A stretch of DNA of 64,000 nt from an uncultured Aquimarina sp. (GCF_947500065.1 NZ_CANMQT010000014.1:62001-126000); one strand, 5' to 3'; shown: positions 15,302 to 25,700, counted from the stretch's first letter. Notes: generated by a model not told the origin, from the letters alone. A program made the numbers and translations.

Positions 15302-15922
15302 TTAGCTTAATTCCTTAATTTCATTTTCTAGTTCTCTTTTATAAATCAGATAACTCTTAAGTTCAATTTTTCCTTTTTCTTTATTTTCATCTAAAACTTT
15401 TAATTCTTTGCGGATTTCCTGAATGCGCTTTTCATTCTCAGTTGGTGAATGATGGTTTGAATACACTTCTACCTCTTCTTCATATCCATTGTAAACCTCC
15501 ATCCAAAACTTATTATTCATATCAAAACTCTTTCGAAATTCTTCCTGAATATTGTTATTCTTTGTTTCTAAATCTTTAAGAAAGAGAAGTTTTTCAGAAA
15601 ATTCATTAATATTTTCAGCAACTTTTATTGCAATCCACTTTCCTGCTCCACGCCAAGAAAAATAAACTGGGAATTTTTTATCCGCTTCAGTAATATCAAT
15701 AAAAAATGGATCCGAAGCATATCCTGCACATATGACAAACCAATTCTCCTTGAAATCACCATCTCCATCTCCTGTTTCTTTTTCACCACTTATACCATTA
15801 ATTTTATATCCTATTTGAAAATCTTCAAATGAATTTAATTCAGGATAAAAATGTGGTAAACAATAATTCTCTAACTCCACTTTTTTGTTGATGAAATCTT
15901 TTACGTCTTCAGGCAGATTCAT
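15302..15922 (-). CDS. SUKH (SMI1/KNR4) domain protein, possible immunity protein
   Basis: The 206-residue protein has the SUKH pattern: an N-terminal MNLPEDVKDFINKKVELENY region, then NWFVICAGYASDPFFIDI and VYFSWRGAGKWIAIKVAENI. These core elements resemble SMI1/KNR4 proteins used as immunity proteins against polymorphic toxins. The C-terminal third is a charged coiled coil (KRIQEIRKELKVLDENKEK). There is no toxin next to it, so its usual partner is absent. It is convergent with the mlaEF operon and alone. Immunity function is inferred from the family. Confidence 0.6.
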   Translation of the reverse strand: MNLPEDVKDFINKKVELENYCLPHFYPELNSFEDFQIGYKINGISGEKETGDGDGDFKENWFVICAGYASDPFFIDITEADKKFPVYFSWRGAGKWIAIKVAENINEFSEKLLFLKDLETKNNNIQEEFRKSFDMNNKFWMEVYNGYEEEVEVYSNHHSPTENEKRIQEIRKELKVLDENKEKGKIELKSYLIYKRELENEIKELS

Positions 15923-15987
15923 AATTGTTACTTTGGCTATACATTAACTAATAATATAAAAAATCTTACTATTTACGGTGTATCAAG

Positions 15988-16545
15988 TCATGACACACTA
16001 TCGTTTTCTTTAATCTGCTCAAAGGTTTTCACATCGACTTTCCCTTTTGTAGGTATCATATTTTCCCAGACCCAATTATAATGTTCAATTACTTTTTCAG
16101 CTTTTAAATGAGGGCGATCACCTGTCGTATGACCGTTAGAAACAACCGTAATATCATACTCTTTTGTCAAAGCTGACTGAATTGTAGATTCTATGCAAAA
16201 ATCTGTTGCGCAACCTGTAATCAATAGTTTCTTTACATTTAATTCTATCAATTTTGATTGGAGTATCGATTTGTAAAAAACATCATTTGCATATTTATCA
16301 ATAAGAATATCACTGGACTTAACGATTAGTTCGTCTAAATTTTCCCATTCCTCTGTATTCTTTTCAAACGCTCCGGTTCCTGTCCCATCATGTTGTATAA
16401 ACAATACGGGTAATTTTTTTTCTCTAAATAATAAAGCAAGTTCATTGATACGTTTTACAACTCCATCGGTATCAAACCGAGGTGTTTTTGCAGTGAAAGA
16501 TCCTTTTTGCATATCAATCACTAAAAGAGCTTCTTTGTTTTTCAT
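15988..16545 (-). CDS. Isochorismatase-like cysteine hydrolase
   Basis: The product has 185 residues from the ATG at 16545; a longer frame adds nine residues (from 16572) that do not match the family. The catalytic triad is visible: Asp in LLVIDMQKGSF, Lys in ILIDKYANDVFY, and Cys in TGCATDFCIEST. This superfamily includes nicotinamidase and isochorismatase, which hydrolyse amides or vinyl ethers. The C-terminal VVSNGHTTGDRPHLKAEKVIEHYNW matches the typical end of Bacteroidetes cysteine hydrolases. The substrate is unknown. Confidence 0.8.
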   Translation of the reverse strand: MKNKEALLVIDMQKGSFTAKTPRFDTDGVVKRINELALLFREKKLPVLFIQHDGTGTGAFEKNTEEWENLDELIVKSSDILIDKYANDVFYKSILQSKLIELNVKKLLITGCATDFCIESTIQSALTKEYDITVVSNGHTTGDRPHLKAEKVIEHYNWVWENMIPTKGKVDVKTFEQIKENDSVS

Positions 16546-16670
16546 GTATTCTTTACTGTTTATTCTGCACAAAAATCAAGGTAGCAATCTACTATTTCTT
16601 TACCTTATAATTTCGGGAGTTATCAACTATCAGGAATAATTCATCACAGTTCAATGATTCAAAAATTTGA

Positions 16671-17990
16671 TCAAACTAACCACGTCATTATTTTAGTATA
16701 GATTTCAGGGTTATTCAATAGATCCAAATGAGTATTCTCATAAGCAACCCAAGTATGCTCGTCTTTAAAGTTCAAACTTTTTGCTGGATCTTTATGTTCC
16801 CCAAAAGCACTTTTTACAGTAACCAAACTATCTCCTAACATTCTAGCGGATAAAGTATCTGTTTCTTTTCCCAAAACAGCAGCGACACTATAACAGTCTA
16901 TCTTTTTAGGCAATGGGATTCTTTGACTTTCACCTCCATCTATATCAAACCTGTCTTTGCCTTGCCAATCTTCATCAATTAAACTTCCATATCTTAAATC
17001 TGTAACACCAGCACTTCTGACTTTTCCCAATGGAGCAAAAGGCTTTGTATAAGGAATAGACTCAAGAATCACATCCAGGTAATTCCCTATCCGCTCTAAA
17101 GGTGCACCTTGGTGAGGTGTTCCGAGAAAGACAATTTTTTTGAGGTGCTCAGTCCACTTTTTCTTTTCCTGATCACCATAATATAATGCACTTCTAGTGA
17201 CTAAACCACCCATACTATGGGCAATAATGATTAGCTCCTCTACAGGAACGGGCCAATGCAGTATTAAATCTTCTAATAACTTATTAAAATCTTGCCCATT
17301 TGAGGAAATATGCCTCCCACTATTATAATGCAAGTAAATTGGTGTTTTCCCTAATTCTTTTGCTAATACTTCTCCGTGATTATGTTCTTTTCGTGTCCAT
17401 TGAATATCATTCATACACGCACCATGTATCATCAAAAGAATTTTGCCATTGATATCAGAGTAATTAGCTTCAAGGTTTTTACTATCCAATGTTATAGCCT
17501 CTGACTCATACCTGAATTGCATTTCAATCTTTAAGGGATTTTCTTTTTCTTCTAAATAATCACCGAGTACTCCATTTAATGCAGCGCGCATCCCTTCTAC
17601 TTCATTGGTCTTTCTTAATTTTCCAAGCACAGGAGTTAAACGCCCTAGTGCTTTATCTAAACCTCCACCAATAAATCGGGTACTATTCTTTATATTTTTA
17701 AAAGTGATCCCAGCAATATTGGTAATTAAATGTTGAATGGGTGTAGATGGTAAAAAAGGAGGATGAACCACTCTCCTATGCATGGCTTCTACCAATTCCG
17801 TTACACCGATTGTCGCATCTGTAACCAAACGAGTAACACCTTGTAAATCAGATTCTTTATTTGTTTTTTTCGACATGAAGTTTGTGTCTTTAAAAAAGGC
17901 GCTATAGCCTTTGGTAAAGGTACTTAAAACAAGAGGATTTATGTCAGGGAATTGCCATGCGATTAAATGCACCTCGTTTTTGTAAAACAT
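16671..17990 (-). CDS. Alpha/beta-hydrolase (PGAP1/lipase-like)
   Basis: The open frame gives 439 residues. The hydrolase fold is visible: ILLMIHGACMNDIQWTRKEH (oxyanion HG), the nucleophile elbow ELIIIAHSMGGLVTRSALYY (Ser in AHSMGG), FLGTPHQGAPLERIGN and a C-terminal His in DEHTWVAYENTHLDLL. A long N-terminal region before this has no recognised domain. The start may be 17990 or an internal ATG at 17876 (MSKKTNKESDL), both plausible. It is probably a cytoplasmic or membrane-associated esterase; substrate is unknown. Confidence 0.75.
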   Translation of the reverse strand: MFYKNEVHLIAWQFPDINPLVLSTFTKGYSAFFKDTNFMSKKTNKESDLQGVTRLVTDATIGVTELVEAMHRRVVHPPFLPSTPIQHLITNIAGITFKNIKNSTRFIGGGLDKALGRLTPVLGKLRKTNEVEGMRAALNGVLGDYLEEKENPLKIEMQFRYESEAITLDSKNLEANYSDINGKILLMIHGACMNDIQWTRKEHNHGEVLAKELGKTPIYLHYNSGRHISSNGQDFNKLLEDLILHWPVPVEELIIIAHSMGGLVTRSALYYGDQEKKKWTEHLKKIVFLGTPHQGAPLERIGNYLDVILESIPYTKPFAPLGKVRSAGVTDLRYGSLIDEDWQGKDRFDIDGGESQRIPLPKKIDCYSVAAVLGKETDTLSARMLGDSLVTVKSAFGEHKDPAKSLNFKDEHTWVAYENTHLDLLNNPEIYTKIMTWLV

Positions 17991-18027
17991 TTTTCCTTTT
18001 ACACAGTTTCAAAATTGTACTTAATAC

Positions 18028-18588
18028 TTATTTATCTGCCTTATATTCTAACAAAGGATAAAAGGATTCCACCATTTTTGTAGGATGTTCATCACCTACA
18101 TGACTCACCATAAAAGAGCCACCCCAAACAACATTTGGAAATTCCATAATCTGCTTAGTGATTTCCTTTATTGAAGTGACCGTGTTTTTTTCAATAGCCT
18201 GATCTACGGGTATCCATTTTGCTTCTGCCAGACCATTTGGCACCGTCAATTCACCGCTTACATAACGGGCAACAAAATAGTTTCTCAATGTTGCATATGG
18301 ATGATAGTCATATTTGTAACTAAACTGCCCTCGTAATTCTAGATCCGTTACTTTAATTCCATACGCATTTGATAAGCTATCAAGTCCTTCTTTTAAAAAC
18401 TGACGTTTATTATAAACTAAAGAAGGTGTAGCCCAAACAGATTCTTCTCTGCTCATCAATATTTCATTTTTATCATTAAGAATAATAAGACGTTGCACCG
18501 TAAAATTATGAGTTGAACCTTGATGTTCATTCGTGTTGCAAGATAAAAGACATACCATTACCAAGCATAAGGTTGTTGTAATTTTCAT
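18028..18588 (-). CDS. Nudix-like lipoprotein lacking the catalytic box
   Basis: From the ATG at 18588 the product has 186 residues; a longer frame adds nine residues (from 18615). It begins with the lipobox MVCLLSCNTNEH, then a Nudix-like fold: FTVQRLIILNDKNEILMSRE, WATPSLVY, LELRGQFSYKYDYHPYATLRNYFVARY and KWIPVDQAIE. The Nudix box (GX5EX7REUXEEXGU) should lie after the ATPSLVY strand, but the segment reads FLKEGLDSLSNAYGIKV and lacks the glutamates. It is thus a probable inactive Nudix-fold lipoprotein, perhaps a binding or sensor protein outside the cell. Confidence 0.6.
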   Translation of the reverse strand: MKITTTLCLVMVCLLSCNTNEHQGSTHNFTVQRLIILNDKNEILMSREESVWATPSLVYNKRQFLKEGLDSLSNAYGIKVTDLELRGQFSYKYDYHPYATLRNYFVARYVSGELTVPNGLAEAKWIPVDQAIEKNTVTSIKEITKQIMEFPNVVWGGSFMVSHVGDEHPTKMVESFYPLLEYKADK

Positions 18589-18686
18589 TTTATAGTTTAT
18601 TTTAATATTGGTCAAAATTGTAGTTTAAAAAATGAAAAACCTACCAACATCATAATCTTGGCACTACTATTCCGAAAAAAAATGAA

Positions 18687-19727
18687 TTATCGTATTAATG
18701 ATTTGCGATAAGCAATCGGAGTCATTTTAGCATGCTTTTTAAAAGAACTATTAAAAGAAGAAATACTATTAAAACCACTATCATAAGCTATTGCCGCAAT
18801 AGTCATATTAGCATACGCCTGTGCATTCATTAAATTTTGTGCTTCCTGGACTCTATACTTTGATATAAATTGTGAATAATTAAGAGATTCGACCTGATTG
18901 ATAACCTGAGACAATTCATTAGTCGACATATTAAACTTTGCGCTTAGTTTAGGAAGTGTCATTTCTGGATCTAAAAATGGCTTTTCATCATTCATAAAAG
19001 TCTTTAATCTTTCCATCAATTTATATGCCTCATTAGTGTCAAAAGTCGATTGTTTATATTTTTCTACTGGAACGATAAATAGAGAAGGATTTTTTAGAGC
19101 CCAAAATGATAAAGAGATTACGACTATAGAGAATAAGAAAGAAATCCCAATATAAAACGGAATAATTAATTCCGAAATCAAAAAATAAACGACCACGAAT
19201 ATCAGGTTTAAGAATAAAAAATAGCGCAACCAACTCAAAACTTTTATCCCTTCTGTAGCCTCAATCTCATTGTTTTGTTTCCATAACCACACTAGAGAAA
19301 ACACAATATAAGTTCCCATATGGACAATCAAAAAATCATAATATACTCCAAATATCCAAGATCCATTATTTGGGATTAACCAACAGATACTTAATGCTAT
19401 AAAGAAAGGTAAAAAGTGGAAGTAACTTTTAGTACGACTTTGCGTTTTAGGTTTAATAAGAAATAAAACGTACAACCATATAGCCGGTCCCACGCAAAGC
19501 AATGTAGCTAGAAACATAGTCCGCAACGTTGCATCTAATTCAAAATAATTATGAAAGAGTGATTTTCCTATTCGCAGACTAAATGCTACTAAATAAATAG
19601 ATAAGAAAATATTTGCTTCGGATAACTTTTGTCTATTGGCAAGCAAGAATCCAGCAAAAAAAAGACCTAAAATAACTCCGATACTTCCGACGAGCAATTC
19701 AATATGTTGTAATACTTCAGCGTTCAT
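18687..19727 (-). CDS. Membrane-anchored AraC-family regulator
   Basis: The 346-residue protein has about seven hydrophobic segments in residues 10-215 (for example ELLVGSIGVILGLFFAGFLL and IELIIPFYIGISFLF-like segments) and a C-terminal AraC/HTH_18 domain (FMNDEKPFLDPEMTLPKLSA, FISKYRVQEAQNLMNAQAYA, IAYDSGFNSISSFNSSFKKH). This is a one-component membrane-bound regulator typical of Bacteroidetes. The adjacent Nudix-like lipoprotein (18028) may be a target. The signal is unknown. Confidence 0.8.
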   Translation of the reverse strand: MNAEVLQHIELLVGSIGVILGLFFAGFLLANRQKLSEANIFLSIYLVAFSLRIGKSLFHNYFELDATLRTMFLATLLCVGPAIWLYVLFLIKPKTQSRTKSYFHFLPFFIALSICWLIPNNGSWIFGVYYDFLIVHMGTYIVFSLVWLWKQNNEIEATEGIKVLSWLRYFLFLNLIFVVVYFLISELIIPFYIGISFLFSIVVISLSFWALKNPSLFIVPVEKYKQSTFDTNEAYKLMERLKTFMNDEKPFLDPEMTLPKLSAKFNMSTNELSQVINQVESLNYSQFISKYRVQEAQNLMNAQAYANMTIAAIAYDSGFNSISSFNSSFKKHAKMTPIAYRKSLIR

Positions 19728-20074
19728 GGTACTATCAAAAATAACGATTGTATTTAAAACTAAAAATCATAAAGTTATAGAGTCAAAAAATGGTATAGTG
19801 TCTACTCTTAAAAATAAACATAATCGCGTCGCATTGTAACTACTACGTCCTCTTTAGGTTTTATGCCCTTTTAAAAAACCACCCATAAAGGGTGGGTTAA
19901 ATTCTTTTCACTTCATATAATTTTACCATCTGTCAATCAATTACAATTATCAATTTATCAAAAAAATGTAATCCTAAATTATAAAATAATAGAGTGAAAT
20001 AAATATCTGTAGCACTCAATATTTAGTCAAAATCATAGGTCATTATTATTCATCAAAATAAGAAAATTAAAAAA
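19728..20074. other. Intergenic region upstream of the RHS cluster
   Basis: This 347-bp AT-rich spacer separates the divergent AraC regulator from the tail-fibre-like gene. It contains an imperfect hairpin at 19877-19898 (AACCACCC-ATAAA-GGGTGGGTT) that could be a terminator or attenuator. No open reading frame with coding character, and no clear TAnnTTTG element, was seen. Confidence 0.6.
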
Positions 20075-21391
20075 ATGAAAAATCAGATTCAGTTTCAAAA
20101 AAACGATCGCCCTTTATCAATGTTTAAAGGCAATAGTATATTACTTTTTTTTTGTGTCATCCTCGGTTTAAATTTACAAGCTAAAAACGGTTCTGGTCCT
20201 AATACACTTGAAGCAAATCCACCTGTTGCACCTACTATAATTGCCATATCAGGAAATACCGAAGTTACTATAGATAGCACATCGGGGTATGATATTTCGA
20301 CGCCATTAGGAATGAGTATTCCCAGTGCCGATTGGTCAGTAAATGGAGGTATTATTATAAATCAAAGCCCTACCAGTATTACTATTCAATGGAATAGTGC
20401 TGGTTCTAAAACCATATCTTATTATGGGAATCCAATCTCAACATCACCACTAGTTATTGCTCCAGAAAGTATTCAAGGAACTTTATCTGTGAATGTTTTA
20501 GGAAGTATTAATGCGGGAAACACATTTCCTTCAGAAGGAAACGTAGGTATTGGAACAACTTCACCTTCTTCAATATTCGAAATTAACAATGGTAATAACT
20601 CGAGTTCAGCTTCTTTTAATGTTGACTTTGACCATAATTATGTTCAATACAACCTCAACAGACATACTAATGATAGTCAATCGTCAATATTAAAATTAAG
20701 TAGTAAAAGAATGAGTGGTTCTAGCATAAATAAAGGAGCTTCTTTATTCTGGTTAGAATATGATGCTTCTGCAATACTATCAGGAACTAAAGTCAACAAA
20801 TCATTTACCGCTATCGGGAATGATGGTTTAAATGAAACTTCTATAGCGTATTGGCAGCATAATAATAATTATTCTGTTTTTACAAAAAGTAGTCTCCTAA
20901 GGTTAAATGTAAGCTCCAAATCTCTGAAAACAGATATTAACACCAATCATGCAAATCACATTCGTTGGGAGTTTGATGGTCTTGAAAAAATGAGATTACT
21001 AAGTAATGGAAATATAGGTATTGGAACTAATGCGCCGGATGCTAAGCTCACAGTAAAAGGTAAAATCCATGTAGAAGAAGTACTGGTAGATCTCTCTGTA
21101 CCTGGTCCAGATTATGTTTTTGCAAACGATTATAAACTATGGTCATTAGAAAAACTTCAGCAATACATACTAAAAAACAAACACTTACCTAATATTCCAT
21201 CCGCCAAAGAAATGGAAGCTAACGGAGTAGAACTAGGTATTATGAACATGAAACTTTTAGAAAAAATTGAAGAGTTAACGTTGTATACGCTGAAACAAGA
21301 GAAGAAGCATGAAGAACAGAATAGAATTAATCAGGATTTAAAAAACCGATTATCTAAACTAGAACAGTACTTAACGAAAAAAGACCATTAA
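20075..21391 (+). CDS. Secreted tail-fibre-like protein with C-terminal coiled coil
   Basis: The 438-residue protein has a signal peptide (FKGNSILLFFCVILGLNLQA, cleaved near LQAKN). An Ig-like/PKD-like domain spans ~55-150 (VTIDSTSGYDISTPLGMS, SADWSVNGGIIINQSP), then GNVGIGTTSPSS and GNIGIGTNAPDAKLTVKGKI, the IGTxxP repeats of phage tail-fibre/adhesin proteins, and a C-terminal chaperone-like domain (LWSLEKLQQYILKNKHLPNI, EMEANGVELGIMNMKLLEKI). It ends in a coiled coil (EELTLYTLKQEKKHEEQ). Similar proteins are found next to RHS genes in Flavobacteria. It is the first gene of the RHS cluster; the role is probably trimerisation or surface presentation of a partner. Confidence 0.7.
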   Translation: MKNQIQFQKNDRPLSMFKGNSILLFFCVILGLNLQAKNGSGPNTLEANPPVAPTIIAISGNTEVTIDSTSGYDISTPLGMSIPSADWSVNGGIIINQSPTSITIQWNSAGSKTISYYGNPISTSPLVIAPESIQGTLSVNVLGSINAGNTFPSEGNVGIGTTSPSSIFEINNGNNSSSASFNVDFDHNYVQYNLNRHTNDSQSSILKLSSKRMSGSSINKGASLFWLEYDASAILSGTKVNKSFTAIGNDGLNETSIAYWQHNNNYSVFTKSSLLRLNVSSKSLKTDINTNHANHIRWEFDGLEKMRLLSNGNIGIGTNAPDAKLTVKGKIHVEEVLVDLSVPGPDYVFANDYKLWSLEKLQQYILKNKHLPNIPSAKEMEANGVELGIMNMKLLEKIEELTLYTLKQEKKHEEQNRINQDLKNRLSKLEQYLTKKDH

Positions 21392-21425
21392 TAACCTAAA
21401 ACAAAAACTCAAAAAGCAATTTAAG

Positions 21426-21962
21426 ATGGTGAATAAATCAGTATTACTCATATCATTAATGGCATTAATGACCTTCATATCTTCTTTTTTTTATTTCCAA
21501 TCAGAATCCGAATTAGTGTATGTAGATGTTAATAAATTATTGGATGGTTACAATCGTACTAAGACAGAACGAAAAACTTTTAATATAAAAGCGGTAACAT
21601 TAAAAGCCAATGTGGATAGTTTAGTTACCAACTGGCAACAGGAACTAAAGAACTATGAAAAGGAACGAATCTCTATGTCTAAAAAAGAGATAGAACTAAA
21701 ACAAGAGCTTTTGGCCAATAAACAACAACAAATCAATAATTATCAGCAGGCTATACAAAAACAGATACAAGAAGAAGATCAAAAGATAACACAAACTGTC
21801 ATTAATGATATTAATGATTATGTAAAAGAATATGGTAAGGACAACGGGTATAAACTCATTTTTGGAGCTAGTGGTAGTGGAAATATTATGTACGCAGATA
21901 AGGCTTCTGATCTTACTGAAGAAATCCTTAAAGGACTTAACAGAAATTATTCAGGAAAATAA
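21426..21962 (+). CDS. OmpH/Skp-like periplasmic chaperone
   Basis: The 178-residue protein has a hydrophobic N-terminal segment (LLISLMALMTFISSFFYF) and a Skp-type body: LVYVDVNKLLDGYN, then a long coiled coil (LTNWQQELKNYEKERISMSK-like, residues 60-120) and the C-terminal closing strand/helix IFGASGSGNIMYADKASDLT. Skp traps unfolded outer-membrane or secreted proteins. It is 35 nt downstream of the tail-fibre-like gene and upstream of the giant RHS genes, so it may be a dedicated chaperone for the large secreted proteins. Confidence 0.75.
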   Translation: MVNKSVLLISLMALMTFISSFFYFQSESELVYVDVNKLLDGYNRTKTERKTFNIKAVTLKANVDSLVTNWQQELKNYEKERISMSKKEIELKQELLANKQQQINNYQQAIQKQIQEEDQKITQTVINDINDYVKEYGKDNGYKLIFGASGSGNIMYADKASDLTEEILKGLNRNYSGK

Positions 21963-22006
21963 CACAGTAAAAAATTTATTGTTTGATAAGCAATAATAAT
22001 CAAGAG

Positions 22007-22630
22007 ATGCAAATAATAAAAGTACACAAACTATGCATAATAGTACTATTTATCGGATCGGTTTTTACAAGTTGTAATCAAAAAACCTTTGCTTCAGAAG
22101 AAGCATTATTGGATTACATGAAAGAAGAGTCTAATAAATATGTCCAATATAAATCTTTGAATGGTATCAATTTCTCATTGACGTATCGACCCACTGATTT
22201 ATTGGTTAAGCAAGAACTTACAGTTGATTCTTCAGAAATAGTACTTGATAGTCTTAGAAATAAATATAAGAAGTATATCTATTTCAACTTGAGGATGTCT
22301 AAAAACAATCAAGAAGTATTAACGAGTGTAGCTGGTAATAGAAATCAATTCGGGGCAATGGTAAATCAATTGGCGTTCGGAATGACAGAACGTGTACATC
22401 TGTACACCTCAAAAAAAGATACTATCACCATGTTAGATTATGTCTACCCTAGAATGTATGGAATGGGTACTAGTACAAATATGCTATTAGTATATCCAAG
22501 GGATAAGAAATTAGTAGAAGAAGAGTATGTCAATTTGAGTATTGAAGATATTGGATTGTTTACCGGGGAGATTACTTTTAAAATCCCTACCACTCCTTTA
22601 AATAATGAACCTGGATTAGATTTCAAATAA
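22007..22630 (+). CDS. Small lipoprotein of unknown function in RHS cluster
   Basis: From the ATG at 22007 the product has 207 residues. The open frame extends to a TTG at 21983 but the ATG gives a clean signal (MQIIKVHKLCIIVLFIGSVF) with lipobox VFTSC. The rest contains FSLTYRPTDLLVKQELTVD, YIYFNLRMSKNNQEVL and LLVYPRDKKLVEEEYVNLSI with beta-rich character, and ends IGLFTGEITFKIPTTPL. No family was recognised. It sits between the Skp-like gene and the giant SpvB/TcB-like gene; a surface or periplasmic accessory role is inferred. Confidence 0.6.
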   Translation: MQIIKVHKLCIIVLFIGSVFTSCNQKTFASEEALLDYMKEESNKYVQYKSLNGINFSLTYRPTDLLVKQELTVDSSEIVLDSLRNKYKKYIYFNLRMSKNNQEVLTSVAGNRNQFGAMVNQLAFGMTERVHLYTSKKDTITMLDYVYPRMYGMGTSTNMLLVYPRDKKLVEEEYVNLSIEDIGLFTGEITFKIPTTPLNNEPGLDFK

Positions 22631-22734
22631 AAACATTACCAAGTTTTTTGTGAACGTTTATCCATAAAAGTGATTTTCTGGTAACGAAACCAAGAAAAGA
22701 ACTAACAAGTAAATAACAAAATAAAGATTTGACT

Positions 22735-25700
22735 ATGTCCAAAACAAAATTTTCACATAAAGTCATAGCAGTGTTTTTAACACTCAATTTTTTACAGTCT
22801 TTTGTGCCTTATAATATGTTGTTAGCAAATAACAACGGGCCTGCAGCACCTGAGGCATCTAGTTTTGAACCAGTAGATGCTTCGGATATGGTAAATCTGG
22901 CAACAGGAGATTTAGCATATGTATTGCCATTATTAAATGTTCCTTCTCCAGAAGGAGGATATCCATTATCATTATCATATCATGCCGGTATAGCGATGGA
23001 TCAAGAAGCCTCTTGGGTTGGATTAGGATGGACATTAAATCCTGGTGCGATAAATCGTTCTGTAAATGGATATCCCGATGATTGGAATGACGCTAGATTT
23101 AAAGAGTATTTCTATGACGCCGGAGGAGAAAACAGTACATACACAGGAAGCTTAGGATACACCTCTTTTTCAAGTGGTGGTTTATCAGTGGGGTTATCTT
23201 TATCATATTCTGATGATAGAGGTTTTGGAGGTTCCGTTAGTTATGGTTTTGCCCTGAGTGAATTAGCAAGTGCTGGTGTTAGTGTGGGTACCGATGGAGC
23301 TTCTGTTAATGCTTCCACGCGTATCCCTTATTCTCCTTTTTCAATAGGAGGAAGTATCGGTACAAATGGTGTTGGGGTCAATGTTGGTTATGGTTTTGAT
23401 GCTAAAACAACTACCAATGGTAGTGGTTATTGGGGCCAAAATGTTGGTTTGGGGTTAAATTCCAGTTGGAGTGGCGATATATCCGTTAATGCCAGTTATA
23501 GTGCTGGTGAAAAAGGCAAAAAAAACAGCGTTGGGATTAATTTCTCTTCCAAAGGAGTAAGTGTTTCAGGGAAAGTTAACGGAGTAGGTGCCGGAGCTAA
23601 TATTGCGTTTGAGAATGCAGTTTCACAAAGTGATTATAACATTAAAAAAAGTGGTTTTTTTATACCAATTGTGATTCCTACAGGAGAAGGTATGATTACC
23701 GCAAGTTTTGGCTATCAAAAAGTAACATACGATTTAGATAAATTAGAGAATACTTCAGTAACAGGTCCTGTTCATTTTAAGAATACGGAAACTACTAAAG
23801 GGCGATGGTTATGTTTCTATGGTTTATCTAGAGTACATGAAGTTGATGAAAATCATGTTCATAACAATACCCCTCATTCTGTTATTTATACAAAGAATGT
23901 AGTAGCTTTTAATGATATTTATGAGGTAGATTTTCGTGGTAATTCTACGGCTGTTGAGCTTGATAATAATAATGCAGTATTCCCTAATTACGATAATTAC
24001 AGAGTAACCGCTCAAGGATTATCTGGTTCTATGAAACCTCGTGTATATAGAAACAGCGCGTTATTGGGGTTTACAAAGGATATTGAAAGCAATGATAATG
24101 ATTATAAAATATCTTATAAAATACAAGATAATTCTGCATCAGGTTTTAATATAAATCCTAATTTTCATTTTGAAAATGAATATTCATCTTCATTATTAAT
24201 TGAGCCTGCAAATTTTAAAACAAATATCCAGCCTACAGATATTTTTGGATATCTTAATTACGCTCCGTCTACTGAGATTTCTCATAAAAAAGGAGGTAGA
24301 TTTGTAGAGTCATTTACCAATAAGGAACTGGCAAATAATTCAAGTTTTAGTAGTGGTCTGTTAAAACCAAATACTTCAATTAATTATGGGGATAGCGATT
24401 TGTTTGAACCTGATGGAATTGGAGCATTTAAAATAACTTCTCCAGATGGTAAAACCTATCACTACGCTTTACCGGTCTACAATCATGAAGTCGTTTCTAG
24501 GCAATTTGGTTTTATAGCTGGGAAACCAGATGAAGATGAAGCTTTTTTCGAAAAAAGACAGTTAGAAAAATATGCTACACATTGGTTGTTAACTGCAGTA
24601 ACAGGACCCGATTTTGTGGATACTAATGGAAATAAGGTAGCTGATGAAGGTGATTATGGATATTGGGTAAATATGGAGTATGGTAAATGGAGTGATGGTT
24701 ATATATGGTATGCTCCTCATGGTAAAGAATATAACACAGATCGCCAAAATCCAGATATTAAAAATTATACATGGGGGCGAAAAGAAATTTACTATCTCGA
24801 TAAGATCAATACTAGGACGCATACCGCTCTTTTTATAAAAGAAGAAAGAAACGATAGCCAAGGAAAAAGACAAATCTATGAACATCGTTTAGACAAAAAC
24901 AATAAAACTACATTAAATTTTAAAGCTCAGGCATTACTTCGTTTACGTGAAATCATTTTATTAAAAAATGAGGACGCTATTGGAGTTACAAAAACGAATT
25001 CCAGTGATTTAAGTTCTTTTCCACCTTCTAACCATAATCATGTATTAACCTTTTACGATCCTAAATATGAAGGAGGAGGAACTAAAACCATACGGTATAG
25101 TCTTCAGGATAATGTTTTGGATAGAAAAGATCTTAGCAATTGGGATAATTTAAGAAGCAAAGCTTTAAAAATTATTGATTTCACTGGTTATAGTTATGAA
25201 CTAGCTGATGGTGCGCCTTATACTTTTGGTGGGGTTAATGGGAGACTTTCTTTAAAACATCTTACCTTTAAAGGGAAAGGAGGACAACAATTAATGCCTC
25301 CTTATAGTTTTGAATATAATAAAGGAAGTTATCAGTTAAACCAAAAAGATGAATGGGGATATAATAGGAATTATCCTCAAAACTGGAGTTTACGCGAAAT
25401 AAAGGTACCTACTGGAGGAAAGATTCAAATCGAATACGAGCCTGATTCCTTTACTTCCGCTACAAATCATGAATTGTCTTTTCCTGCGACAAATCCTAAT
25501 GGTCAGAATGAAATCTTTATAGAATCATCCACCGATCCCTTCATAGCCTACAATGCTACTATAGGTACTCAATTAGGTATTACCTATAGAAAACTTCGCT
25601 CTTGTAAAAAAACAGAACACGATATAAATGGCGACCCATTACCAAATCCACGAACTGAGTTTACCTATGAATCTTATAACGATATGGCAACAGTTACTCA

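Noticed and set aside
22729..22734. TTG start for the SpvB-like gene
   Set aside because: It would only add two residues; the ATG at 22735 gives a normal signal peptide.
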